A stretch of 64,000 nucleotides of DNA from Symbiodinium natans (GCA_905221605.1 CAJNDS010000342.1:77501-141500); one strand, 5' to 3'. Counted from the first letter of the stretch, positions 35,268 through 46,030 are shown. Numbers and translations: made by a program. Notes: a model not told the origin generated them from the sequence alone.

Positions 35268-35772
35268 GTAAGAATTCATCAAGCGGGCGGTGTTGCCCCG
35301 ACCGAATCAAAAGAAATCGAAAATTACTGTGGAAGCCCTCTCAAAGCGGCACCAATTTGATAACAGGTTTTGGTTTTCAAAAGCATCCCCCAAAAACACC
35401 AGTTTAATGTGTACACCTCGCGGCGTTGGTCTCAAGGAGACATGTCGCTTTTTGATGCCAAACAAGCTTGATTCGGGGGAAAGCGTGAAACCTCATCTCC
35501 ATGCTGAGTTGGAGGAAACTTGTGCGTGCCAAAGCAGTGTCTAACCTGCCTGTTAGCTAGCCGCTGCCGATGAATCGCCAACACACGTTTTCAAATCGTG
35601 GTTGTGAAGGGTTTCATATCGTAATGGCTGTGCGTAGCAATTTTCGCCGTGGTCGGCAAATTCGGCTTGAAGAGTAATCCCAAAACCCAGAAACATGACC
35701 AGTCGTTCTTTCTGCCGAAACAAAAGCGTTCGTTGGTTGTTATTTTATCAAAAGGCGCTTAAAAAAAAGCGG
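35268..35772. other. No recognised feature
   Basis: Ordinary sequence in which the ATTG enrichment stops; no gene recognised. Confidence 0.4.
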
Positions 35773-36078
35773 ACGCCTCTTTACTACATCAGTAGCACAG
35801 TAGGCCGGTCTTGTGGGTCTCGCAACTAGGTGTGAAACAAGTCGCCAGAAAGAAACTACAGAACCAAAGAGAAGAAACAACCCAGCCAACCAAGCAGCAA
35901 CACCAGAACCAACCAAAAAACCAAGAGAGGGCGGCGAAACTACTAAGAAGACCCCACGCGCTCAGTACTCAAGCTCGTCGATGTAGTCCCTGTTCAGAGC
36001 CAATGCAGCACCAAGTCGTGTGGGGGAATCGCAAAATGCGATTGTGTGCCAGAGGTCAAAATCACCATCACGCAATCA
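35773..36078 (+). repeat. Dispersed repeat, copy 1 (about 300 bp)
   Basis: Starts ACGCCTCTTTACTACATCAG and shares scattered identical blocks with 39985-40266, including CAGTAGGCCGGTCTTGT, CCCCACGC.CTCAGTACTC and GGGGAATCGCAAA. It is preceded by an A run. Orientation is the same in both copies. Confidence 0.8.
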
Positions 36079-36314
36079 TCTGAATAAGTTGGCAGCCTGC
36101 AGGTTGGATGTTTGCATGCTCGCAGCACTCTTGGCAGACATTCCAAGAACGGGCGGTCTACTCGAAATGCTGCAGCGGCCGAAGTTTGACTGTTGTAGTA
36201 ACCGAAACATGCAATATACCACCGGTGCCTACCCCTCCCACAGGGAGGGTAGGCCAATTTGCCCCACGGTGATCAGCCAGTGGGGTCTTCTGTATAGGCC
36301 ACAGCCGACTGACC

Positions 36315-37796
36315 ATGGCGATCAGCCGAGGGTGCTTACAGGATGGGGACAACTGGATAGGTTCCCTACTGCTGGCGTTTGAGGCTCACCAGAATGGCCC
36401 CCTGGACGCGCAGCTGGCCGACCAGTGTTGGGATTCCCGGAATGAGAGCAACATCACGGACCTCCTGCTGCAGGGGGCAAAGGTCGCGCTTTTGGCTGGT
36501 CGGGCATATCAAAGGTTCCGGGGCAGGAGACGTTGGCCGGATGTCTTCCGGCTTGGAGGAGCTGCCGTGGACATTGAGGTGCTGTTCGCTGTGGGCTCCG
36601 TGGTCCAAAAAGTAGAAGACTCTGCTGCCCGCTTGGATGGTGCGCTAGATCGGCTTTCAATGGTTCAGAATATATCCAAAGCTGAAGCCTTGCTTAACCT
36701 TCGAGGCCCAGGAGCTCACAAGCTTACTCGTGAAGCTTTTCTCTATGGTCAACTGGTGCCAGGCTGCAAAAAAGAAGCTCGCTACCTGGGGCCATTTTTG
36801 CATTGGGACTGTTCTTTTGCTCCTGAATGTCAACGACGCATTGACGCTGCTAGACGTGCATGGTACGATTTTCGTGGGTTCTGGTTCAAGCGGATTGATA
36901 TGCGTTTCAAATTGTTGGTTTTCAGATGCGTGGTGGTTCAAACTCTCTTATCGGGATTGGTGGCTTGGTACGTCAACGACCACTTCATCAACAAGATGGA
37001 CTCTTTCCTGGTGGGGTTGCTTCGCAAACTTCTCCAAGGACAAGCTTGTTCTAAACAGCAGCTAGAGGATGGAAACACCAGATACCGTTCACTAACCAAT
37101 CAACAGGTTCACGTTCGGGCTCGCGTGGCCTCAGTTGGCATCGAGCTTGTAGTCGCACGGCTTCGATGGCTTCAAACCATGCTTGCGAAACCCCGCGAGC
37201 ATCATCAAATGTTTGCTGCGATGTTTGGTCAGTTCCCTTTCGAGAAAACACTTTCGGACCATCCGTGGCTTGTACAACTACGGAGTGATCTCAGTGACCT
37301 CTCGCAGATCGAGGAGGCTGCATGGATATCTAACAGTGTCAAAGACAACCCTGCACACCTACTGCATGACGCTGTGCTTCGTGAAGCATTTTGCGCTGTA
37401 GATGTTTCGGAGCTCAGGGCAAAGTCCATATCTGTTCAAATCCCGCCGCCTGGCTTCACCGACGGCACAACTCAGAGTCCCGCTGTTGCACGTACCGAGT
37501 TTGCAGATGGGCATGTGTGTGAATTACTCCGTGTGGACGGCAGTATATGTGGCCAAAGATTCCAGACGCAAAAGGCTTTGTTTGCGCATCAAAGGTTTGC
37601 GCAGGATGGAGAACATGGCACCGAGGTACATGCAGCTACCCTTGTGGTCACCAACCAGTGTCCTTTCTGCTCATCGGCGTTCAGCAGTATCGCTTCTGCA
37701 AAAAATCATTTCAGAAGAGCTCTGTTTCATGGCCGTTGCATTGCTGATAGTGCTTTCTTGCCGGTTGAGGTCACACCGTGTTATGATGTGATTTGA
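36315..37796 (+). CDS. 5'-truncated LINE reverse-transcriptase C-terminal part
   Basis: An ATG-started frame of 493 codons. From about residue 75 it resembles the part of a non-LTR retrotransposon ORF2 lying after the catalytic Asp-Asp box: ALDRLSMVQNISKAEALLNL, then ARYLGPFLHWDCSFAPECQR and RIDAARRAWYDFRGFWFK, then a long helical thumb-like region. The C-terminus has a Cys/His cluster (CPFCSSAF with downstream H and C) typical of LINE tails. No polymerase active-site motif is present, as expected for a copy truncated at the 5' end by incomplete target-primed reverse transcription. The first 70 or so residues look unrelated and may be junction sequence. It is probably not catalytically competent. 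Confidence 0.65.
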   Translation: MAISRGCLQDGDNWIGSLLLAFEAHQNGPLDAQLADQCWDSRNESNITDLLLQGAKVALLAGRAYQRFRGRRRWPDVFRLGGAAVDIEVLFAVGSVVQKVEDSAARLDGALDRLSMVQNISKAEALLNLRGPGAHKLTREAFLYGQLVPGCKKEARYLGPFLHWDCSFAPECQRRIDAARRAWYDFRGFWFKRIDMRFKLLVFRCVVVQTLLSGLVAWYVNDHFINKMDSFLVGLLRKLLQGQACSKQQLEDGNTRYRSLTNQQVHVRARVASVGIELVVARLRWLQTMLAKPREHHQMFAAMFGQFPFEKTLSDHPWLVQLRSDLSDLSQIEEAAWISNSVKDNPAHLLHDAVLREAFCAVDVSELRAKSISVQIPPPGFTDGTTQSPAVARTEFADGHVCELLRVDGSICGQRFQTQKALFAHQRFAQDGEHGTEVHAATLVVTNQCPFCSSAFSSIASAKNHFRRALFHGRCIADSAFLPVEVTPCYDVI

Positions 37797-37906
37797 CCAT
37801 TATGCTTATCATTGGCATGTTCGCAGTCATTTTCCGGATCTTCAGAATTCCATAGAACTTCTTGACACTTCTGGGCTCACCTTCCCTCCCCACATCGAAG
37901 TTAGCA

Positions 37907-38569
37907 ATGAACCTCGGCCTAGAGCAAAATCAGGGCGAGCGGCCGTCCAAGGTTCGTGCAGTCGCGCGACAGGGCATGGAGGATGCGGAGACAAAAAAGC
38001 TGCTGTCAACACTGGCAAAGTTGTCATTGTCAAACGCAATGCAAATCAGGGCTCTTCGCAGCATCCTCTTGGAAGTGCACCAAGTTCCTGCAGCCAACCC
38101 GTACATCCAGGAGGCCATGCAAGCCACCAAAAAGTATGCGGAGGCAGCCAAGGAAATGAGTCCAAAGGACAAAGAGGAGCGCCTCGGTCTTCCTCACATC
38201 CATGTCTGGAACGCTCTGTTGGCGGTCGCAACACGCAACTTGGAGCAACGTGCGAAAGAGCAAGATCCCTCCCACCAAGAGTCCCTCGCAGTCCTGTTGG
38301 AGTATGCCAGCAAGTACCAGGAACAGGGGTGGAAGGCCATCCACCACGAAGTGAAGTACGCGCGCGTCCAAAAAAACTTCAGACCAGAGCTCAAGCGGTT
38401 GGAGATCAATCTGATGGAAAACAGCCCGTCAGACAAAGTGTGGGCCATCATCAAAGCAGATCTTCGCCGAGATCAGGGAGTGCGGGAGTTGCCGGGGGTG
38501 GCACCGGCAGGGGATCTCGAACGCCAGCTTCAAAAGTTTCTGGATGATGCCAGTGGAAGTGCTAAGTGA
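37907..38569 (+). CDS. Second ORF of the LINE-related unit, helical protein of unknown role
   Basis: 220 codons from the ATG of MNLGLEQNQGERPSKVRAVA. The frame is also open 15 codons upstream, to a non-ATG start. The predicted protein is rich in Ala, Lys, Glu and Leu and looks largely helical (ETKKLLSTLAKLSLSNAMQI; QEAMQATKKYAEAAKEM), with no Cys. It begins 110 bp after the stop of the LINE fragment on the same strand and is uninterrupted. The close spacing suggests it belongs to the same element. I know no function for it. Confidence 0.5.
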   Translation: MNLGLEQNQGERPSKVRAVARQGMEDAETKKLLSTLAKLSLSNAMQIRALRSILLEVHQVPAANPYIQEAMQATKKYAEAAKEMSPKDKEERLGLPHIHVWNALLAVATRNLEQRAKEQDPSHQESLAVLLEYASKYQEQGWKAIHHEVKYARVQKNFRPELKRLEINLMENSPSDKVWAIIKADLRRDQGVRELPGVAPAGDLERQLQKFLDDASGSAK

Positions 38570-38677
38570 CCATTGCAGAATGTTTGTATAGACTGTCACG
38601 TTTGCGAAGCGGCAGGCGTGCCTTGTGCTGGCGCTGTATGGCTCTCCATGCGTAGCGTTCAGCTGTTAGGTCAGTGG

Positions 38678-38709
38678 GCCGTAGCCCGCGCTGTAGCGCG
38701 AATCACGGC
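38678..38709 (+). other. Two-tier stem-loop at the 3' end of the LINE unit
   Basis: CGCGCT-GT-AGCGCG forms a perfect 6-bp hairpin (38687-38700), enclosed by GCCGT (38678) pairing with ACGGC (38705). It lies about 110 bp after the last LINE-associated stop, where LINE RNAs often carry a structure recognised by their reverse transcriptase. Confidence 0.5.
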
Positions 38710-38879
38710 TTCTGGCTGTTCTCTGAGGGGTTTTTTGTTTGTTAGGCTTGACTCGTCTGACCTTTCCCTCCGCAGAGCGTGTGTGTGTGTGTGTGGGCTC
38801 CGTGGCAAGTGGCATATCGAGAAGCCCCTCCAATGAGAGGACACACGAAACGATGCATTGGCACGTGCCGTAATATCTG

Positions 38880-39300
38880 GCCACTCCAGGTTATAGGCCG
38901 CCCAAAAATGCTCCAGGTGTTAGCTTGCCACTGACGCCGAGAGAGCCTGTCTGATGGCATCAAGAAAATGCAACGGAGGGTCAGTATATTGTCTATGCCC
39001 AAGCGCATGCGAGTCTTCCAAGACCCTCACAAACGCATTAGTTGTTGGAACCACAAGAAATGGAGGATGCTGCGCCGCAAGTGAGGGAGTGACGCTTTTC
39101 GGGCTGCACACCACTGACCGAGCTGCTTTGCGAGAAGTGAACGTCTGCATTCCCTTCCGATTGCCGGCTTTGAAGATGACCACTGGAACCGGCTTGTGGC
39201 ACCTCCATGCGTGGACCCCAAGCACGCCCGCACAGAATGGTACGACGCTGCTGCGGCGCACTGGGCCGCCGTCAAGGGGCCCTCAGCCCTAGGCCCTGAA
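38880..39300 (-). pseudogene. Diverged paralogue of the 41.75-41.9 kb segment
   Basis: 38880-39000 aligns by eye with 41740-41880 (shared blocks around GGCCA.TCCAGGTTA, AGCCTG..TGATGGC.TCAAGAA and TGCCCAAGCG). On the minus strand both read (L/D)AIR.AL.ASVA. This copy has an in-frame stop soon after that peptide. On the plus strand, 39215-39330 separately reads EWYDAAAAHWAAVKGPSALG, which could be an exon of something else. Neither is assigned. Confidence 0.35.
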
Positions 39301-39329
39301 GATGCAAAAGCTCTAAGGGCACTTAATTC

Positions 39330-39980
39330 CTGACTTCCTCTAAAGGGTTAAGCCTGTACAGGGTATATAATTTAAGGGGGTATGTAAGAGGTCTCCGTTT
39401 AAGGGCCAATACTAAGGGACCACGTAACCACCGCAAGAAAGCCCTAAACCCCAAACCCTAATAAACCCTAGTCGAGACACCCCACAACACAAAGTCTCAA
39501 TAGCTTTTCGTTCAAGATGTATTCCATTGAAATCCCACAGAGCCAGAGCCCTCTCTCAAAGCGGTGACCTCCTTTCCTTGCAGGTGTAAGAATACGGAGA
39601 AGTCAGTACGAGCATAAATGCGGCCGCTAAAACGCTGTGGCAAACAAGAGTGGCCCAATTGTCGTCTGCGCCCGCCAAAGGCATCACGCCTTGGGAACGG
39701 AAGCGGAGAATTTGGGACAAGTGGAAAGTACGTCACAGGATCCTAACTGGGACCTTGCACAGTCGTCCGTGGCGGCGGCCCCAGCAGGGGCCGTCAAAGG
39801 CAAGGACGAAGCTCTGATTTTTCGAAGAATAAAAGACAAAACCATGAAAGCTACGTTGTTGCAAAGACACGTCGTCTAGAAGAATCAAGCTATCCATGCA
39901 TAGGGCAGTGCACTCCGCGGTTAGATCCAAACTCTGAAATAATAAACCATCTTCCAACTCCAAACACTTTCTTTTTTTGG
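39330..39980. other. No gene; short reverse telomere-type repeats at 39447-39471
   Basis: CCCTAAACCCCAAACCCTAA followed by TAAACCCTAG is an imperfect TTTAGGG array in reverse orientation. Otherwise nothing is recognised. Confidence 0.5.
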
Positions 39981-39984
39981 ACTG

Positions 39985-40266
39985 ACGCCTCTTTACTACA
40001 TCAGTAGCACAGTAGGCCGGTCTTGTTGGGCTCGACATAACAGGTGTAACGAAGTCAGCGCGCTCAAACCACCAAACACACCACGCAACCACCCAAGAAC
40101 CAAAGAAACAGAAGAAACAAAGCAAGCAAAGGCGCTGAACTACTAGGTAACCCCACGCACTCAGTACTCGAAGTCGTCGTTGAAGTCCCGGTGCAATCAT
40201 ACAGCACAGAGCATGCGGGGAATCGCAAATTGCGACACTGCCAGATTCTCAAAACCACCATCATGT
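39985..40266 (+). repeat. Dispersed repeat, copy 2
   Basis: Second copy of the 35773 repeat, preceded by a T run and with more indels. Further downstream both neighbourhoods carry a variant of GGTGGTCAGCCAGTGGGG (36268 and 40424). Confidence 0.8.
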
Positions 40267-40315
40267 AGCTACTGGTGCGACATCATTCGACTCGAACCGA
40301 GGTCATCACTCGATA

Positions 40316-41477
40316 GTCAGGATCCCGTACTCGTCGTCAAGGACAGATAACAGACCCGCAGTGGCAAAGGGATGTTACAGGTCAGACTCCCCAAAGGAGA
40401 GGAAAGACGTGCGTATGCCCCATGGTGGTCAGCCAGTGGGGACTTAACAGCAAGAACTATCAAGGCAAGACCGGCCCAGGGCACTCCATGGTGGTCAGCC
40501 AGTGGAGCAGCCCCGAGCGAAAGGTCCTCCGCTCACCCTGGCTTGCAGCTGCGCCCACCTGGATAGATGTCCGCGCACAAGCAAAGTCTCATTTGATAGC
40601 GAGAGGGGAGGCCACACACGCAAGCTCGAAAGCTCGCCGGGGTCTCGGAGACTGCAATCTGGTAGGCAATGGTCCCTCCAGAGCCCAAAGCCAATAAGGT
40701 ACGTCGGCAAGGAGATGTGAGGGCTCACATCACTTTTGGTAGCCTGCAAGAGCGCTAAGATCTCCATGGTATACACAGCTTTCGTCCAGGCGGCGCCGTC
40801 AGGTAGCATCCAGGCGGGCGGAGAGCCTGCCTGTCCTGCCACAGGCCAAGCACAGGCGATGATGGCCCTCTTGAAGGCCAAGTTACTCCACAGGTGTTCG
40901 ATGGCTCCTTGCCAGGGCAGTAGGTGCATATTCTCCACGTAGAAGTGCCCACAACCTGGGAGAAGCAGCACCACCGCATTGGCCTCTCCAGAGTCGATAT
41001 TCGGCCGTCAGGATCCCGTACCTGTCGTCAAGGACAGATAACAGACCCGCAATGGCAAAGGGATGTGACAGGTCAGACTCCCCAAAGGAGAGGAAAGACG
41101 TGCGTATGCCCCATGGTGGTCAGCCAGTGGGGACTTAACAGCAAGAACTATCAAGGCAAGACCGGCCCAGGGCACTCCATGGTGGTCAGCCAGTGGAGCA
41201 GCCCCGAGCAAAAGGTCCTCCGCTCACCCTGGCTTGCAGCTGCGCCTCCATTCGTCCAGGCGGCGCCGTCAGGTAGCATCCAGGCGGGCGGAGAGCCTGC
41301 CTGCCCTGCCACAGGCCAAGCATAGGCGATGATGGCCCTCTTGAAGGCCAAGTTACTCCACAGGTGTTCGATGGCTCCTTGCCAGGGCAGTGAGTGCATA
41401 TTCTCCACGTAGAAGCGCCCACAACCTGGGAGAAGCAGCACCACCGCATTGGCCTGTCCAGAGTCGTCATTCGGCCG
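40316..41477 (+). repeat. Direct tandem duplication, second copy lacking an internal ~220 bp
   Basis: Copy 1 is 40316-41006 and copy 2 starts exactly where it ends (41007-41477). They are nearly identical over the outer parts. Copy 2 lacks the portion matching about 40556-40780. Each copy holds two CCATGGTGGTCAGCCAGTGG motifs about 65 bp apart. Confidence 0.9.
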
Positions 41478-41963
41478 AGATACCACAAAGGGGAGGGTCG
41501 CATTGCCATGACACACTGTGATCCAAGTGTTGTCTCGTCCCGCGATGAGCGGTGGGGCAACCAGTGTGGGCGGCTGCTGGGTCTCAAAGCCACGGGGTTC
41601 TTGCAGTGCCATGGTACAGAAACGGCAACCTACCCGGTCAAAGAGGGGCAGAGGAGAGGAAGACTGGGCAGTCTTACCTTGGACATAACACGATGTACAA
41701 TCAAGGCAAGACCAGCCCAGAGTGCTCAGCCATCCAGTAGTGTCGGGCCATTCCAGGTTAAAGACGGACCAAAAGTGCTCAATGTTCTGATTGGCAACCG
41801 AGGCTGCGAGGGCGAGCCTGATGGCCTCAAGAACAGCAGGGGGCAACTCCGGCTTGGAACTCTTGGTTTGGCGCTGCCCAAGCGTTTGTGAGCCCTGCCA
41901 AACACTTGATTTTGCATGTCTTGAGCCCCAATGGAATGGTCTCTGGCAATGATAGGATAACAA
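41151..41963 (-). CDS. Open frame of unknown, possibly element-derived, protein
   Basis: 270 codons open on the minus strand with no ATG at the start. The middle reads VVLLLPGCGRFYVENMHSLP and GAIEHLWSNLAFKRAIIAYA. The same peptide occurs in the first tandem copy (40495-40974 minus), so this coding-like part was duplicated. The upstream part contains LEAIRLALAASVANQN, shared with 38.95 kb. The repetition and the neighbouring LINE material suggest mobile-element origin, but I recognise no domain. The strand assignment is uncertain because plus-strand frames overlap. Confidence 0.3.
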   Translation of the reverse strand: MLSYHCQRPFHWGSRHAKSSVWQGSQTLGQRQTKSSKPELPPAVLEAIRLALAASVANQNIEHFWSVFNLEWPDTTGWLSTLGWSCLDCTSCYVQGKTAQSSSPLPLFDRVGCRFCTMALQEPRGFETQQPPTLVAPPLIAGRDNTWITVCHGNATLPFVVSRPNDDSGQANAVVLLLPGCGRFYVENMHSLPWQGAIEHLWSNLAFKRAIIAYAWPVAGQAGSPPAWMLPDGAAWTNGGAAASQGERRTFCSGLLHWLTTMECPGPVLP

Positions 41964-41969
41964 GAGCGA

Positions 41970-43020
41970 TGGAATCGATAGCGTCTTGGCGCACTAGGGC
42001 ACACAGTGCACGCATGTCGGTATAAGATGGTGCTTTTATCCTGCCAAGTGGCCTTCAGCACCCAAGCTGTAGCCAATGACGGTGTGGCAAAGAGCTGCTC
42101 CAACCTTACGATTAGTGGGAGAACGAAGCTGGCAACCGGTTGTTCGTGGAAGAGCCTGCTTGGCAAAAGCAACACCTGGATCCGCAATAAAGCTTTTGAG
42201 CACGCAGGAATTCTTGACTGTCAATCATTTCTCCTGTCGCGCAGGCTGCCATTTTAAAAGCAGGTTCCAACTCCGTCTTGATACAGTGTCAGAAAATCAT
42301 CGGGCCGAGCCCTCTGGTCAAAGAAGAGGTAGTTGGCGAGAAGAAAGTTGAGACGATGCCGGACCGAAGAATTTCCAAAGCTGCTTGGCAAAGGCCCGTG
42401 GACCTTCATGATCTAACAGCTGTTTGCGACCAGATTGTGGAAAGTCCCGACTTGAGCAGCCGAAGAGACTTTTTCTGAGCAAATCCGCATCTAGAAGCAC
42501 ACCTATGTTCCATGTGCTAGAATCCCTTTCAAATAGCATTTCTGGAACGCCTTGCCAGGCAGGATCCGAGAACCTTCACGAAGGGGGAACTTCGGTTGTG
42601 AGGGGGCTTCATCCTCTCTTTGAAGCCTTCAAACAAGATATTGCCAACTACAGGAAAGACGCCCAGTCTCTTCTCCGCCCCTGTTAACCGAGCTGGGTAG
42701 TTGCCTTTTTCTGTGCCACGGCACTGAGCTTCAAGACCCAGCAGCCGCGCTTGCAGGCTGGCAAGTGATGTGAGCTCTCACATCTTGCCACCTATTGGCT
42801 TGGGATCTCAAGAGGATACTCCGGCAACCTTTTAAGCTTGCGTTTGTCTGTGCTTGATTCTAATTGAGAAAATCCAGTTTGCTTGAACGGTCTGCAACCA
42901 ACCAAGCGGCAAGTATTTAGATAAGTCTCCACAACATTTGGCTAATTTTGAAGCGCAGCAGTGTTGCTTCTTGTCGTTCTAACTTGAAGAAATAAAGCAG
43001 GCTTTGAAGGTCAAAACGAA
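41970..43020. other. No recognised gene; inverted copy of a 40.7 kb segment
   Basis: 42765-42812 is the inverted counterpart of about 40682-40735: both contain the near-palindrome GATGTGAGCTCTCACATC (GATGTGAGGGCTCACATC at 40.71 kb) followed by TTGCC and TATTGGCTT in matching inverse order. No gene is recognised in the rest. Confidence 0.55.
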
Positions 43021-43025
43021 GAAGG

Positions 43026-43250
43026 GTGGCTTGCTTCGAAAGCTTCGAAGGGAGGACGAAAGGGAGCTTCGAAGGCTTCGAAGGTGAGGACGAAGGGGCT
43101 TCGAAGGCTTCGAAGGTGGGGGCTTCGAAGGCTTCGAAGGGAGGACGAAGGAGAGGGGCTTTCGAAGGCTTCGAAGGTGAGGACGAAGGAGGCTTCGTCC
43201 TTCCTTCGAAGCCTTCGAAGCCTTCGAAGCCACCTTCGTTCTCAAGTCGA
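43026..43250. repeat. TTCGAAGG array with inverted tail
   Basis: Multiple GGCTTCGAAGGCTTCGAAGG units alternate with GAGGACGAAGG; from about 43197 the complement CCTTCGAAGCC takes over, so the two halves can pair. Ser/Lys and Phe/Glu-Gly repeat peptides in the frames are by-products. Confidence 0.9.
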
Positions 43251-43589
43251 AGAGGAAGATTTGACCTTCAGCGCAAAGGAACTTCGAAGTTCCTCTCCAA
43301 GGCTTGCACACTTCCAGAATAGAGTTGCCAACCGCTTTTCCATTACGTTGAATCTTTGTTGGAACTCCAATCCACTTGCCCTTTGTATTGTTGCTTCTTG
43401 GGCTGACTTTCTCTTGCAGAAAGAACAGTCCTTTGACGAAATTCAGTTGCCAACTTCTGCAAGACCTCTGCAGGCAATGATTTCGGAGTTTTAGAGTTAG
43501 GTTTTTGGGCGAGCTGATCGGAGGAGGAACTTGGCAAAGCACACGTGAGCCTGACGGAAGCATGTCCAGTTTCCCTTTGCGAAGGGGGG

Positions 43590-43745
43590 CTTGGAAGCCT
43601 TCGAAATCTTTGAAGCTGAAGGTTGAAGGGGGGCGGGGGTTGGGGAGGGGGCGTGAAGGTCTGAAGGCTTCGAAGGCTTCCAAATTAAGGACGAAGGTCT
43701 TCGAAGGCTTCGAAGGCGAGGACGAAGGGGGCTTCGAAGACTCCG
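43590..43745. repeat. Second TTCGAAGG array
   Basis: Same unit as at 43026, separated by about 340 bp of non-repetitive sequence. The run ends GGCGAGGACGAAGGGGGCTT. Confidence 0.85.
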
Positions 43746-43754
43746 TCTTATTAC

Positions 43755-43905
43755 TTCTCCGATTTTTCAAATAAAGAAAAACAAAAAAAAAAGAAGATTC
43801 GAGGGGGTGGAATTTAGAAGAAATTCCCTTCTTCATTCTCTGATTTTTCGAAAGATTACGAACAACAAAAAAGATTCGAGGAAGGTGGAATTTAGAACAC
43901 CTTCT
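43755..43905. repeat. Imperfect tandem duplication of about 80 bp
   Basis: TC(C/T)GATTTTTC, an A-rich stretch, AAGATTCGAGG and GGTGGAATTTAGAA occur in the same order twice, at about 43757 and 43840. Confidence 0.7.
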
Positions 43906-43909
43906 CGCA

Positions 43910-46025
43910 GAAAGAGGTGTTGACAGAGTTGTGGTTGCTGGCAATTTGAAAGTGCTTGCAATTGAAGAGCTGTGTCTTAAGAAGAACAGTTTTTTCCTGC
44001 ATGACCGATTCCGCCGGCTTTGGCTTGGAACTGAGGGCAAAGGAGGATTCCTGGGGCCGGACATTCTATGCCCGCTTGCACAGTTTGTCTACGAAGGTTT
44101 CTGGCAACGTGAAAAGGGCGGGAGGTATGGAGTTAAGGCCACTTTTTCTTGAGCAGCTGTGATCACCAGTCGAAGGCTTTGAAGGGGAGGATAAAGCCCT
44201 TTGGCATCAGAATTTTGTTCAACCTCTTGTTAGGACTTTTTCCAGCGATGATGTTAATAATGAATCCAACAACTAAGACACGCAGTGAAAACTTTGTCAC
44301 TGCTAAAATATGTTCCATTGATAATGGTGAGAGCTTCAAAAAGGGAACAGGCCATCCTTCTCTGTTTTCATGCACTTTTCACTTCTCCGCACAAAACATC
44401 CCAATACTGGAATTCCGACAAGTAGTGGCGCTACGAGCCAATTTTGTCAGAGCTGGAAACTTGTGCATTGGCTGAAGGCGCCAAAAAAGGCTCTGCTTCC
44501 TAACTTTGATTTTCGATGTCTTTCAAGCTTAACAGTCACCTCGTTCCTTAGAGGATTCTTTACTTCCACTTTAATGGAGGTTCTTCTTGAATTTTTAAGA
44601 CTCCAAATGCTGGCATTCATTTTTTTGAAATCGAACTCTTGTATTTGTTTTAATAGGGTTCGCGTTAAAGCTTCAAGATGCCCATGGAAGGGTGATCAAT
44701 GTTCACATTTACGATTCTTTAGTAATTTTAAAAAGCATTCCTATTCCATTTTATTTTTCGAATCCTGTTCATTTCAATTGGACCCCCAATTTAATTATAA
44801 TTCAAAATATTAATGGCAATCCTACAAGCTAAAAGGTTTATTAAGGCTGATAACAATTCTAACAGTACGACTCTTATCGTGACCGTTTAGAGAATTGAAT
44901 TGGCTCCGCTTAATCTTAGGATTCATTTTCATCTTAAACGGATTCCTGTTACTCTTGACAGTCTTAACAGAAGAGGTTTCCTCATAATGTCAATATCCTT
45001 CCTATGAATTCAAAAGGGTTCTTATTCATTTCATTGGGCTTCCTATAGATATCTATATATTAAAAAAAAAAGAGTCAATTTCTATTTGAAGTAAAAATAA
45101 ACCTAGAATTGAAAATGGTAAAACTCGTATTACACCAAAGTCAAATAGTATATCAGGTAAAATATTTAAGTATTTGTAAATTTACGTCACACGGTACACG
45201 TTACTTTGGAAAAGCAACAATAGTTCTTCCATTACCCATGGAAGGCCGTAAAAGAGTAGCAAAGAAAATGTTACATTCACTTGAAAGGCGAGGGTGAAAA
45301 AATGTGACCGTTCTGGCAGTATATTGAATACAAATGTTTCCAATATACCGTATATGTATATTGTAATATATCAACAGAAGAACTTTCATAACGGCAATAT
45401 ATTTACATATTCTTATATATGGTATGTTGGAAACATATACTCAATAAATAGCCAAAAACGGTGACCGTGTTTAACCGTCGTTTTCGAAAAAGAGCTTTTT
45501 AGATACAACGCAATTTTAATTATGTACAGTAATAGTCATTGTAGGGATGTTGAGTTAATACCCTTTATCACTATCTCTTCCTCAAATTGCATTCATTTTG
45601 GCACCACTTTTTTTCTAAAACCATTGATACATCAGTTTGTATGGGTAATGATTGCTGAATCAAATGCTTGCTTGACAATGCGAGATAATGTGAGATAATG
45701 GAAAGAATAGTTTAAATAATAAATGGGCTCTGATGAGCAACATTTTTTCGTTGGTTTATAACTTACCATCCCTACTTTATTATTTAGTCCCCAAAACATA
45801 TGCTCCTTTTCATAATTCATTATGTATGATTCTGTCATTTTTGTAACATGTGCAAATGTAAAAGCAAATCTAACCTTTACTTGATTTTTAGACTTTGGTA
45901 TTTGATGTTCTCCTATTGCATGAGCAATCTTTGATATTCTTAAACTTATTCCCTGATTGATGAGTGAATTTTAATGTAGTACAGTCGTCGTTGTGGTCGT
46001 CGTCGTTGTCGTCATCGTCGTGGTA
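43910..46025. other. AT-rich compositional island without a recognised gene
   Basis: From about 44150 the sequence becomes strongly AT-rich (many TATATA, AATTTT and poly-A/T stretches) until about 45960, unlike the roughly balanced flanks. Short frames such as 45109-45297 have no recognisable motif. It abuts the AGGAGT microsatellite and lies just left of the YR retrotransposon. Confidence 0.6.
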
Positions 46026-46030
46026 GTAGT

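Noticed and set aside
37401-37791. Overlapping 129-codon frame inside the LINE fragment
   Set aside because: It is a shifted frame of the longer ORF, which has the LINE-like features.
42979-44064. 361-codon minus-strand frame rich in Ser/Lys/Pro
   Set aside because: Most of it is the TTCGAAGG arrays and AT-rich repeats read through; no domain.
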